39,451 nucleotides of DNA from Fibrobacteria bacterium (lineage in GTDB: Bacteria; Fibrobacterota; Fibrobacteria; UBA11236). The position numbers and the translations under genes were made by a program. Location: NCBI GenBank assembly GCA_025360005.1, contig JANYDA010000018.1, positions 1 to 39,451 of the forward strand. The letters run 5' to 3'. The notes under the pieces were generated by a model. It was not told the origin of the DNA, ran no database searches, and saw only the letters and a program-made list of their open reading frames with translations. Below, piece after piece: positions 1-6,787 of this stretch; within the stretch, counting starts at the first letter, position 1, and each line of letters begins with the position of its first letter.

Positions 1-82
1 GTCTCGCGCGATCGGCATGCCCCAAGACTAAGGACAATCGTTCCATGTACTGTTCAAAGCGCCGGAGAAGGTCGGAAGCCAT
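1..82 (-). mobile_element. N-terminal fragment of an IS701-like DDE transposase gene, cut by the window edge
   Basis: An ATG at 82 (reverse strand) opens a frame that stays open for 27 codons to the window edge. The peptide contains RRFEQYMERLSLVLGHADRA, which resembles the start of IS701/IS4-like transposases (typically a short helix, then ERL..VLGHADR). Only the first residues are visible, so the family is an inference from this short motif. The IS end probably lies between the ATG and nirK (about 100-140), but no terminal repeat can be confirmed without the other end. Confidence 0.5.
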
Positions 83-144
83 GCCATAAAATACCTTCAC
101 CCGCCAATTTTTGCAAGATATTTATGACACAGTAGAATTAGGAG

Positions 145-192
145 TGGCATCCTGAATTGGTTATACTTAAACACCATCATATCCCTCGAGGT
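145..192 (+). promoter_or_regulatory. possible nirK promoter and ribosome binding site
   Basis: TATACT at 162-167 is a plausible -10 hexamer about 30 bases upstream of the nirK ATG. TTAGGA about 18 bases further upstream is only a weak -35. GAGGT at 188-192 is the ribosome binding site. No 14-bp FNR/NNR-type palindrome (TTGAT-N4-ATCAA) is visible, so nitric-oxide or oxygen control cannot be read from this stretch. The rest of 83-196 shows nothing convincing. Confidence 0.3.
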
Positions 193-196
193 ATAA

Positions 197-1699
197 ATGA
201 ATACGAGCATCCTTCTCAGCCATCCCCGCAATTCAAAACTCCGGATCAAACAAGGGACGGGATGGATCCCGGTCATGCTCCTCCTGATGGGATTGGTCCT
301 GGCCGGGTGCAATAAGGACGTAAGCCGGAACGGGAATCAAGCTGCGGCCGCCGTCGCGGAAGGGCCCATGCAAGGCGAGGAAACCGCCGTATTGACCCAT
401 GCCCCGGAGGTGCCGCCCCCGATTACCCGCAATCATCCGACCAAGGTGAAGGTGCAGCTCGAAATCAAGGAAGTGGAAAAGGAGTTGGCTCCGGGCGTCC
501 GCTATATGTTCTGGACCTTCGGCGGCAGCGTTCCGGGCATGTTCATACGCGTGCGCGAAGGCGATTTCGTGGAATTCCACCTGAGCAACCACCCGGACAA
601 TAAGATGCCGCACAATATCGATCTCCATGCGGTGACCGGCCCCGGCGGCGGCGCGGCGGCTTCGGTCACGGCCCCGGGGCATACGTCCGTATTCTCCTTC
701 ACGGCCAGGAACCCGGGATTGTTCGTCTATCATTGCGCCACGGCTCCGGTGGGGATGCATATCGCCAATGGCATGTACGGCATGATCCTGGTGCAGCCGA
801 AAGAAGGCCTCCCCAAGGTGGACAAGGAATATTACGTCATGCAGTCCGAGTTCTATACCCACGGCAAGAATCGCGAGGAGGGCCTGCAAGCCTTCGATAT
901 GGAAAAGGCCATCAAGGAGGATGCGGACTACGTGGTCTTCAACGGATCCATGGGAGCCCTTTCGGACGATAAGGCCTTGACGGCCAAGGTCGGCGAGACC
1001 GTCCGCCTGTTCGTCGGCAATGGCGGTCCCGGGCTCATCTCCTCCTTCCATATCATCGGCGAGGTCTTCGACAAGGTCCATTCCTGGGGCGGCGCGAAAG
1101 TCGATCAGGAACAGGTGCAAACCGTGCTCATTCCTTCCGGCGGGGCGGCTATCGTGGATTTCGGCGTGGAATATCCCGCGACCTATATCCTGGTGGATCA
1201 CTCCATCTTCCGCGCCTTCAACAAGGGCGCCTTGGCCATGCTCAAGGTTTCCGGAGCGGCGGACTCGACGGTCTATTCCGGCAAACAGCGCGATGAGGTC
1301 TATCTGCCGGAAGGCGCGGCCATCCAGACCATACCCAACGGCGTTGCCGCTAAGGCTCCCACGGTTTTATCCCGCGCGGAAATGATGGATAGAGGCGCTC
1401 GGACCTTCAACCAGATTTGCGCCGCCTGCCATCAACCCACGGGACAAGGCATACCCATGGCCTTCCCGCCTTTGGCGAAATCCGACTTCCTGATGGCCGA
1501 TAAGAATCGCGCCATCGACATACTCCTAAATGGGAAATCCGGCGCCATAGTGGTGAACGGGGCGAGTTTCAATGGCGTGATGCCCCAATTGAACCTGGAC
1601 GATGCATCCATCGCCAGCGTGCTGACCTATGTGCGCAACAGCTTCGGCAATTCCGGCGATCCGGTGTCCATCAAAGAGGTTAAGGCCCGCCGGCACTGA
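197..1699 (+). CDS. nirK: copper nitrite reductase with C-terminal cytochrome c domain (lipoprotein)
   Basis: NO-forming nitrite reductase of the periplasm or outer membrane. The N-terminus has a hydrophobic segment ending in a lipobox (LAGC, Cys38). Two cupredoxin domains follow. Type-1 copper ligands are His139, Cys180, His188 and Met193; type-2 ligands are His144, His179 and His335; the catalytic pair is Asp142 and His285. The short loop CATAPVGMH matches the AniA-like class II NirK rather than the Alcaligenes type. A fused C-terminal cytochrome c has CAACH at 408-412 and a probable Met462 ligand, presumably feeding electrons directly into the type-1 site. It is 500 residues against about 340-380 for enzymes without the fusion. 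The gene heads a nirK-nirV-SCO cluster. The start is chosen for the GAGGT five bases upstream and the complete signal sequence. Confidence 0.95.
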   Translation: MNTSILLSHPRNSKLRIKQGTGWIPVMLLLMGLVLAGCNKDVSRNGNQAAAAVAEGPMQGEETAVLTHAPEVPPPITRNHPTKVKVQLEIKEVEKELAPGVRYMFWTFGGSVPGMFIRVREGDFVEFHLSNHPDNKMPHNIDLHAVTGPGGGAAASVTAPGHTSVFSFTARNPGLFVYHCATAPVGMHIANGMYGMILVQPKEGLPKVDKEYYVMQSEFYTHGKNREEGLQAFDMEKAIKEDADYVVFNGSMGALSDDKALTAKVGETVRLFVGNGGPGLISSFHIIGEVFDKVHSWGGAKVDQEQVQTVLIPSGGAAIVDFGVEYPATYILVDHSIFRAFNKGALAMLKVSGAADSTVYSGKQRDEVYLPEGAAIQTIPNGVAAKAPTVLSRAEMMDRGARTFNQICAACHQPTGQGIPMAFPPLAKSDFLMADKNRAIDILLNGKSGAIVVNGASFNGVMPQLNLDDASIASVLTYVRNSFGNSGDPVSIKEVKARRH

Positions 1700-1708
1700 G
1701 AGATCGGC

Positions 1709-2476
1709 GTGAGATTTCTTCATCCGGTATTCCTGATTCCGACTGTCGTCCTCCTTGGGACCGCGGCCCTGGCCGCGCCTAAAGGCATGGCCTTGGTGCC
1801 CAAGGGTGAATTCGCGCTTCCCTTCCGCAAGGACTCGGCGGAGATCCGGATGAAGGTGGACCCGTTCTACCTGGATAGGCATGCGGTGACCTACGCGGAA
1901 TTCCTGGGGTTCGTAAGATCCCATCCCAATCAAGCGCGTTCTCGGATGAAAAGAGTATTCGCGGATTCCGCCTATCTCAAGGAATGGAAGGATGATTCCA
2001 CCCCGCCGACCCGTGCCGTTAACTCACCGGTTACCCAGGTTTCCTGGTTCGCGGCCAAGGCCTATTGCTCCAGCCTGGAAAAGCGCCTGCCCACCACGGC
2101 GGAATGGGAATGGGCCGCCAAGTCCCTGCCTCCGGGGATGGATTCCGCCGGGCTCGACCGGGCCATCCTGGACTGGTATGCCAAACCGTCCAACGATCGG
2201 TTCAACCCCATCGGATCCGGGTCCGTGAACGGGAACGGGATCCGGGATCTTTTCGGGCTGGTTTGGGAATGGACTTCCGATTTCGATGCCTACGGTTTCG
2301 CAGGGCTGAACCAGCGGGGCGTGGCGGATAGCGCGGCCTTCTGCGGCGCCGGCGGCGCCCGGGCCACCAAGGAATCGGATTATGCGACCTATATGCGATG
2401 GGCTTTTCGACTCAGTCTGCATGCGGATTATTCGGTGGGCAGTCTCGGGTTCCGCTGCGCCCGTGATATGAATTAA
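1709..2476 (+). CDS. nirV: NirV: formylglycine-generating-enzyme (SUMF1)-like exported protein
   Basis: The product has 255 residues and starts at a GTG preceded by GAGAGA at 1698-1703. An N-terminal signal peptide ends near TAALA. The remainder is an FGE/SUMF1 fold: it opens with MALVPKGEF, contains DRHAVTYAEFLGF, PVTQVSWFAAKAYC, RLPTTAEWEWAA and DLFGLVWEWTSDF, and ends GSLGFRCARD, all family landmarks. In Rhodobacter sphaeroides nirV lies next to nirK; its exact role is unresolved. No sulfatase gene is visible nearby, so a sulfatase-activating function is unlikely in this context. It starts nine bases after nirK and precedes the SCO gene, so it is probably cotranscribed and may act in NirK maturation; that part is inference. 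Confidence 0.85.
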   Translation: MRFLHPVFLIPTVVLLGTAALAAPKGMALVPKGEFALPFRKDSAEIRMKVDPFYLDRHAVTYAEFLGFVRSHPNQARSRMKRVFADSAYLKEWKDDSTPPTRAVNSPVTQVSWFAAKAYCSSLEKRLPTTAEWEWAAKSLPPGMDSAGLDRAILDWYAKPSNDRFNPIGSGSVNGNGIRDLFGLVWEWTSDFDAYGFAGLNQRGVADSAAFCGAGGARATKESDYATYMRWAFRLSLHADYSVGSLGFRCARDMN

Positions 2477-2489
2477 AGGGAGATAGGCC

Positions 2490-3080
2490 ATGCATGATTC
2501 CAAATTCCGGTTCCTATCATTGATATTGATCCTGGGAGGGATACACGCACTTGAAGCTAAGCCGCTTCCGCCCTCCCTTCCGGACAGCTCGCTTTACCAG
2601 GTCGACTCGCGCTGGCAAGATGACGAAGGCAAAACACTGAGGCTTTCGGGTTTGCGGGGTCAAGTCCGGGTAGTAAGCCTGTTCTATACCGGCTGCGACA
2701 ATCTCTGTCCCATGATCCTCGGACAGTTGAAGTCCCTGGAAGCGGCCATGCCGGCTGATATCAAGGACAAGGTGGGTTTCGTCCTGATCACCATGGACTC
2801 CAAGAACGATAGCTCCGGAGCCTTGAGGGCATACCGGAAGAAATCCAATCTGACACATGATCATTGGGTGCTGCTTCGCGGTGCAGCCGATGATACGCGG
2901 GAAGTGGCCGAGTTGTTGGGTGTGCACTACACTCCCAAGGATGCGAAAGGCCAGATGGGGCATACCGGGGTGATCGCCATCCTCGATCGGGACGGTCGGA
3001 TCCTTGCCCGTGTCTCAGGCATTACCGATCAGAAGGCATTTCTCGCCGAACTTGCACGCGCCCTTTCCGCGAAGCCGTGA
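2490..3080 (+). CDS. SCO1/SenC-family copper chaperone
   Basis: Periplasmic thioredoxin-fold copper chaperone of 196 residues. A signal peptide spans about residues 1-23. The copper motif is CDNLCP (Cys69 and Cys73) and the third ligand is His158 in GHTGVIAI. The family loads copper into cytochrome oxidase or other copper enzymes; here the position directly after nirK-nirV points to NirK metallation. AGGGAGATAGG ahead of the ATG is a good ribosome binding site. Residues from LCPMILGQ to the C-terminus are repeated in a 5'-truncated second copy at 25650-26018, with about 84% amino-acid identity by eye. Confidence 0.92.
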   Translation: MHDSKFRFLSLILILGGIHALEAKPLPPSLPDSSLYQVDSRWQDDEGKTLRLSGLRGQVRVVSLFYTGCDNLCPMILGQLKSLEAAMPADIKDKVGFVLITMDSKNDSSGALRAYRKKSNLTHDHWVLLRGAADDTREVAELLGVHYTPKDAKGQMGHTGVIAILDRDGRILARVSGITDQKAFLAELARALSAKP

Positions 3081-3112
3081 GCAAATCCCGGGTGGTCCCG
3101 GATGGGTTGCTC
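3079..3112. terminator. hairpin between SCO and the convergent nnrS remnant
   Basis: GAGCAA (3079-3084) pairs with TTGCTC (3107-3112), and inside it CCGGG pairs with CCCGG across a TGGT loop. It starts at the SCO stop codon. There is no U-tract directly after it, so it is only a candidate terminator between convergent genes. The equivalent place in the right copy (from about 26017) keeps GAGC...GCTC with altered inner sequence. Confidence 0.4.
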
Positions 3113-3139
3113 AACGGGCTTTGCCCTGCACCTGCAGGA

Positions 3140-3359
3140 CCAAAGGCAGCAATGCCAACCCCAGATGATCAGACCCGCAACGGCCATCCCCGAAGCCAGG
3201 GCGAAGTGGAACCATCGGCAATGCGTCCAGATATCGGTTGTGATACGGGTAATCATGGCAAGGGCGATCAGGATGCCATAGGCCAGGAATTTTATCCGAC
3301 GATGTTCCAGGATTTCCATCCTTCAGCTATGGGTGGCCATGACCCTGGCGGCAATCGAC
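3140..3359 (-). pseudogene. remnant of nnrS (C-terminal end only), decayed
   Basis: The reverse strand encodes a peptide nearly matching the last 70 or so residues of the intact NnrS at 26080-27276 (KFLAYGIL..MITRITTDIWTH.R). It is not functional. Everything upstream is missing, replaced by the IS3 remnant at 3360. A GGA codon has become TGA between HS and RME. The normal TGA stop has become TGG, so the frame runs on into SCO. These are signs of relaxed selection after truncation. Confidence 0.85.
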
Positions 3360-3777
3360 TGATCTTCCCCGACTTTTGCGTACAGGGGGTTAAGCACTTT
3401 CCTGTTGCTCGAATTCCATCGGGCTCATTTGGCTCAACGTCGAATGCGAGCGAACGCTATTGTAGTATAATTCGATGTATTCAATAATTTTCTCCTTGCC
3501 TCCTTTCGTGTTTGGAAATTCTCCTCATGGACAAGTTCGAACTTGAGAGTGTGGAAGATGCTTTCTCCCACCGCATTGTCTAAGCAGTTTTCCCGGCGGC
3601 TCATACTTGGGACATTCCGCACGCCTCCAGCATCTCTCGGAAATCGTAGCTGGCATACTGACTGAACTCTGAATCGAACTTCCTTCTTTTACCCATGGAG
3701 TATAATTTGCTTTTTCTGGTCTGCTTTTTCATCTCGTACACTCCTATCTGGGTGTGCGCAAAATCAGGGGAAGATCA
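3360..3777 (-). mobile_element. IS3-family insertion sequence remnant with terminal inverted repeats
   Basis: The left end reads TGATCTTCCCCGACTTTTGCG from 3360. The right end (to 3777) read on the opposite strand is TGATCTTCCCCTGATTTTGCG, the same sequence with a one-base difference in length. At 418 bp it is far shorter than a complete IS3-family element (about 1.2-1.5 kb). Flanking bases (GAC at left, GTG at right) do not form a target duplication. This fits recombination between two IS copies, or an IS-mediated deletion, rather than a simple insertion. Confidence 0.85.
3390..3732 (-). pseudogene. internally deleted IS3 transposase: OrfA start fused to OrfB end
   Basis: From an ATG at 3732 the reverse strand gives an OrfA-like start (MKKQTRKSK..GKRRKFDSEF). 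It runs directly into an OrfB-type catalytic stretch (SQYASYDFREMLEACGMSQ), then stops. After a frameshift come SRRENCLDNAVGESIFHTLK and TRKEAR, then after another shift IIEYIELYYNSVRSHSTLSQ and MSPMEFE with a stop at 3390-3392. The final DDE glutamate region is present, but most of OrfA and the first half of OrfB are deleted. It cannot make an active transposase. Confidence 0.85.
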
Positions 3778-4566
3778 GTGCAGCCGATAACCCGATCGCT
3801 TTGGCGCTTCTCAACCGGTATGGACTCACCGATCATCATGGATTCATCCACGGCGCTACCGCCCTCCAGCATCGTTCCATCGACGGGAAGTTTTTCTCCG
3901 GGCCTTACCCTGAGGCGATCTCCGACTTTGACTTCAGATAGGGGCGTATCCTTTTCCTTCCCACCATCCTGGATGATGCGCGCCGTCTTGGGAGAAAGCC
4001 CCAGCAGGGCCTTGATAGCCGAACCCGTGCGGCTCCTGGCCTTCAGTTCCAAGACCTGGCCCAGCAATACCAAGGTGACGATTACCGCCGCGGCCTCGAA
4101 GTAAAGGCCCACCTGCCCATGATCATCCCGGAAGGCCGAGGGGAAAATGCCAGGGAAGAGCGCAGCGATCAGGCTATACCCGTACGCCATCCCGACCCCC
4201 AGGGCGATCAGGGTAAACATATTGAGGCTTCGGTTCAGAATCGAATCCCAACCTCTGACAAAAAAAGGCCAGACGCCCCATAGTACGACGGGACTTGCCA
4301 TCGCCAATTCGAACCACTTCCGGAACGAAGATGGAAAAATCTCAGCATGGTCTCCCGATATCATATGGCCCATGGCCATCATCATGAGCGGCGCAGATAA
4401 TGCGACGCTTATGCGAAACTTGAGTTGCATTTCTTTCAATTCGGGATTTACCTCATCTTGGGATGAGGTAATGGAGCGTGTCTCCAAGGCCATGCCACAA
4501 ATTGGGCAGCTTCCCGAGGCGTCACGAACGATGTCAGGATGCATGGGGCAGGTGTAAACCGCTCCT
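3778..4566 (-). pseudogene. copper/heavy-metal P1B-type ATPase fragment truncated by the IS remnant
   Basis: The frame begins upstream of [11 protein letters not shown] and continues with [10 protein letters not shown], the metal-binding segment common at the start of CopA/CopB-like pumps. Transmembrane segments, the actuator loop ([12 protein letters not shown]) and the phosphatase motif (GESIPVEK) follow. At 3777/3778 the reading passes into the IS inverted repeat and ends. The CPC motif, DKTGT phosphorylation site and nucleotide-binding domain are absent, so no pumping activity is possible. The true 5' end is unclear: no good start is seen in this frame upstream of about 4566. Confidence 0.85.
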
Positions 4567-4767
4567 GGACCAGGTTCTGCAGGGCTCCAATTTGATTTCC
4601 AAAGTAGGTTCTGGCTTGGGGGACAACCGCACCCTTTCCCTTACCCGGGGAAATGGGGCTGACCATAAAAATTGGATCGGTAGGAATTATGCGTTTGATG
4701 CCCGCCGATAGTTCCAACGGCTTGAAATTCATCGTTCCCTGATAGGGGAGAACTTTTATTTCCGGCT
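4567..4767. other. divergent intergenic stretch between the ATPase fragment and the HAD/phosphoketolase operon
   Basis: No supported gene is seen. A reverse-strand frame starting at 4780 runs through here out of frame with the ATPase but shows no recognisable similarity. This space should hold the ATPase promoter and the upstream part of the operon promoter at 4768-4788. Confidence 0.4.
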
Positions 4768-4788
4768 GGGACGTCAGCAATTTATATT
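4768..4788 (+). promoter_or_regulatory. promoter-like pair shared with the N-ATPase operon (GGGAC, TATATT)
   Basis: GGGAC (4768-4772), ten bases, then TATATT (4783-4788). The N-ATPase operon has GGGAC, eleven bases, TATATT at 17763-17784. The spacing to the shared leader is also kept. TATATT is a reasonable -10, but no good -35 sits 17 bases upstream. GGGAC may therefore be an activator site or belong to a non-housekeeping sigma factor. Confidence 0.45.
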
Positions 4789-4939
4789 ACGACAGGACGG
4801 AGGAAACCCCTCGTCTCCGTCTCCCGACTTCCGGATCTTCCAGGCCGCCATGCGGCGATGGAAGCGCTGCAAGACCGCACCTCTGAGGCTTACCGTTTGG
4901 AAACGGGTCGGCAAACATTCGGAGATGGGAGGAATCAAG
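4789..4939 (+). promoter_or_regulatory. conserved structured 5' leader, copy A (upstream of the HAD-ackA-xfp-ldh operon)
   Basis: This untranslated stretch aligns over about 125 bases with 17785-17925, upstream of the N-ATPase operon. Shared blocks include CTCCCGACTTC, AGGCCGCC, CGCTGCAAGACC (4865-4876) and ACCTCTGAGG (4879-4888). Hairpin 1 is GACGGAG (4796-4802) with CTCCGTC (4815-4821). Hairpin 2 is GCCGC (4844-4848), CAT, GCGGC (4852-4856). In the other copy both hairpins exist with different bases, which favours selection on RNA structure. Length differences of two and three bases between copies and a lack of shared frame argue against a coding sequence. I do not recognise a known riboswitch class. 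Confidence 0.6.
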
Positions 4940-5593
4940 ATGGGGAAACTGGCTTCAATCACTTGCCTTTTCGTGGATATCGGCGGCGTTCTCCTGAGCG
5001 ACGGATGGGATCATCGCGCGCGCAAAAAAGCGGCGGCCCATTTCCGTTTGGAGTGGGCCGGAATGGAAGATCGCCACCGCATGGTATTCGATACCTACGA
5101 AGAAGGGAAGCTGACCTTGGAGGAGTACCTGGATCGGGTGATCTTCTACGCGAAGCACGCGTTTATGCGGGCGCAGTTCCGGAGTTTCATGTTCGCGCAA
5201 TCGCAGCCGCGGCCGGAGATGCTGGATCTCATTCTGCGGCTCAAGTCGCGGTATGGGCTCAAGATCGCCGCGGTCAGCAATGAAGCGCGGGAGCTGAACG
5301 CCTACCGTATCCGCACCTTCAAGCTGGATCGGATCGTGGATTTTTTCGTTTCCTCCTGTTACGTCCATCTCCGCAAACCGGATGCGGATATCTTCCGGCT
5401 CGCCTTGGACATAGCCCAAGTGCCCGCTTCCCGAATCGTCTATATCGAGAATACCGCCATGTTCGTCGGGATAGCGGAAGGCATGGGCATCAAAAGCATC
5501 CTCCATGCGGATTGGAAGACGACGCGCGCCCGATTGGCCTCGTTAGGGTTGCCCGACGATGGCGGAGAGAAGGGCGATCATGGCCCCGGCTGA
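4940..5593 (+). CDS. HAD-superfamily hydrolase-like protein
   Basis: The product has 217 residues when started at the ATG at 4940, which has GGGAGGA (4927-4933) at good spacing. Longer upstream starts would run through the conserved leader. Motif I is FVDIGGVLL with Asp13; the usual second Asp of DxD is Gly, as in a subset of HAD proteins, so phosphatase chemistry may be altered. AAVSN (motif II), RKPD with the motif III Lys, and YIENTAMFVGIAEGMG (motif IV, with EN in place of DD) follow. The substrate is unknown. It overlaps the start of ackA and is probably cotranscribed with ackA, xfp and ldh. Confidence 0.8.
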   Translation: MGKLASITCLFVDIGGVLLSDGWDHRARKKAAAHFRLEWAGMEDRHRMVFDTYEEGKLTLEEYLDRVIFYAKHAFMRAQFRSFMFAQSQPRPEMLDLILRLKSRYGLKIAAVSNEARELNAYRIRTFKLDRIVDFFVSSCYVHLRKPDADIFRLALDIAQVPASRIVYIENTAMFVGIAEGMGIKSILHADWKTTRARLASLGLPDDGGEKGDHGPG

Positions 5594-6785
5594 ACCCCTC
5601 ATCCTCACCGTCAACGGCGGTTCTTCGAGCATCAAATTCGCGCTGTTCGAAAATGACGCCGCGCCGCGGCGGATCCTGGCGGGCGCCATCGACAGGATTG
5701 GGCTGGCGGACGCCACTTTGAAGGTAACGGGTACGGATCAGACGGATACATTTGCGGGATCGGTAGCGGTTCCGGATTATGCGGCGGCGGTAGGCGCGCT
5801 GATGGATTGGATCCAAGGGAACGGCCGGGGCGGCGCCTTGGGCGCGATAGGGCATCGCGTGGTGCATGGCGGGCCAAACTACGGCAAGCCGCAGCGCATC
5901 ACGGCGGACATGATCGTGGAGCTGGGCCGGTTCAGCCCTTATGATCCCGAGCATCTGCCCCATGAGATCCTCTTGATGGAAACCCTGCAGCGCCGGTTCC
6001 CGGATTTGCCGCAAGTGGCTTGCTTCGACACGGCTTTCCACCGCCATATGCCGCGCGTGGCGAAACTGTTGCCGATCCCGCGACGGTATGAGGCGCAAGG
6101 GCTGCGCCGCTATGGGTTCCACGGCCTTTCTTACGCGTTCCTGATGGGCGAATTGGCGGCCATGGGCGGCGGCACGGAGCAAGGCCGCATTATCCTGGCG
6201 CATCTGGGCAGCGGGGCCAGTTTGGCGGCGGTGCATGCGGGCCGGCCTATGGACACGACCATGGGTTTCTCTCCCGCGGGCGGCTTGGTGATGGGGACCC
6301 GTTCGGGCGATTTGGATCCGGGGCTTATCTACTTTCTCGCGGATGGGGAGCACCAGAGCGCTGCGCAGTTCCAGCGCATGGTGAACCATGAGTCCGGGCT
6401 ACTGGGGGTCTCCGGATCGCATTCCGACATGCGCGATCTGATCGCGGGGGCGATCGAAGACGAGCGCGCCGCGGAAGCCGTGGAGCTTTTCTGCTATCAG
6501 GCCAAGAAAGGCATCGGCTCTTTCGCGGCCGTGCTGGGCGGAGTGGATACCTTGGTGTTCACGGCCGGCATCGGGGAGAACTGCCCATCCGTCCGCGCCC
6601 GCATTTGCGAAGGGCTCGGCTTTCTGGGGATCGAACTGGACGCGGCCCGCAACGCGGCGAACCTGCCCGTGATCTCCGCGGACGCCAGCGCGGTGCGGGT
6701 GCGCGTCATCCCCACGGACGAAGAACTCATGATCGCCAAGTCGGTGATCCCCTTTTTGGAAGTCGGCGCAAAGAAAGCAGCGTGA
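5580..6785 (+). CDS. ackA: acetate kinase
   Basis: Converts acetyl phosphate and ADP to acetate and ATP. The 401-residue protein has all family signatures: [17 protein letters not shown] at the N-terminus, [19 protein letters not shown] (catalytic Asp), [41 protein letters not shown] and FTAGIGEN near the C-terminus. The ATG at 5580 is preferred over 5559 because AGAAGG precedes it. It overlaps the HAD gene by 14 bases and abuts xfp, which makes its acetyl-phosphate substrate, so the pair forms a substrate-level phosphorylation step. Confidence 0.95.
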   Translation: MAPAEPLILTVNGGSSSIKFALFENDAAPRRILAGAIDRIGLADATLKVTGTDQTDTFAGSVAVPDYAAAVGALMDWIQGNGRGGALGAIGHRVVHGGPNYGKPQRITADMIVELGRFSPYDPEHLPHEILLMETLQRRFPDLPQVACFDTAFHRHMPRVAKLLPIPRRYEAQGLRRYGFHGLSYAFLMGELAAMGGGTEQGRIILAHLGSGASLAAVHAGRPMDTTMGFSPAGGLVMGTRSGDLDPGLIYFLADGEHQSAAQFQRMVNHESGLLGVSGSHSDMRDLIAGAIEDERAAEAVELFCYQAKKGIGSFAAVLGGVDTLVFTAGIGENCPSVRARICEGLGFLGIELDAARNAANLPVISADASAVRVRVIPTDEELMIAKSVIPFLEVGAKKAA

Positions 6786-6787
6786 AT

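Larger units (their letters stand above)
2704..3359. repeat. left copy of a direct duplication (SCO 3' half plus nnrS 3' end)
   Basis: This stretch matches 25642-26298 in the same orientation, about 85% identical by eye. Homology begins inside the SCO copper motif (codons for LCPM) and ends at the base before the IS3 inverted repeat at 3360. The left copy holds a complete SCO gene but only the tail of nnrS. The right copy holds a truncated SCO gene and a complete nnrS. Matching continues in both genes and the spacer between them. Confidence 0.93.

Noticed and set aside
4448-4780. Reverse-strand 110-codon frame before the copper ATPase fragment
   Set aside because: It overlaps the ATPase metal-binding segment in another frame and contains no recognisable motif; it may be the ATPase leader region only.
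4850-4939. Longer start for the HAD protein at 4850
   Set aside because: The extra 30 residues would be encoded by the conserved leader, whose other copy does not keep this frame; the ATG at 4940 has the ribosome binding site.
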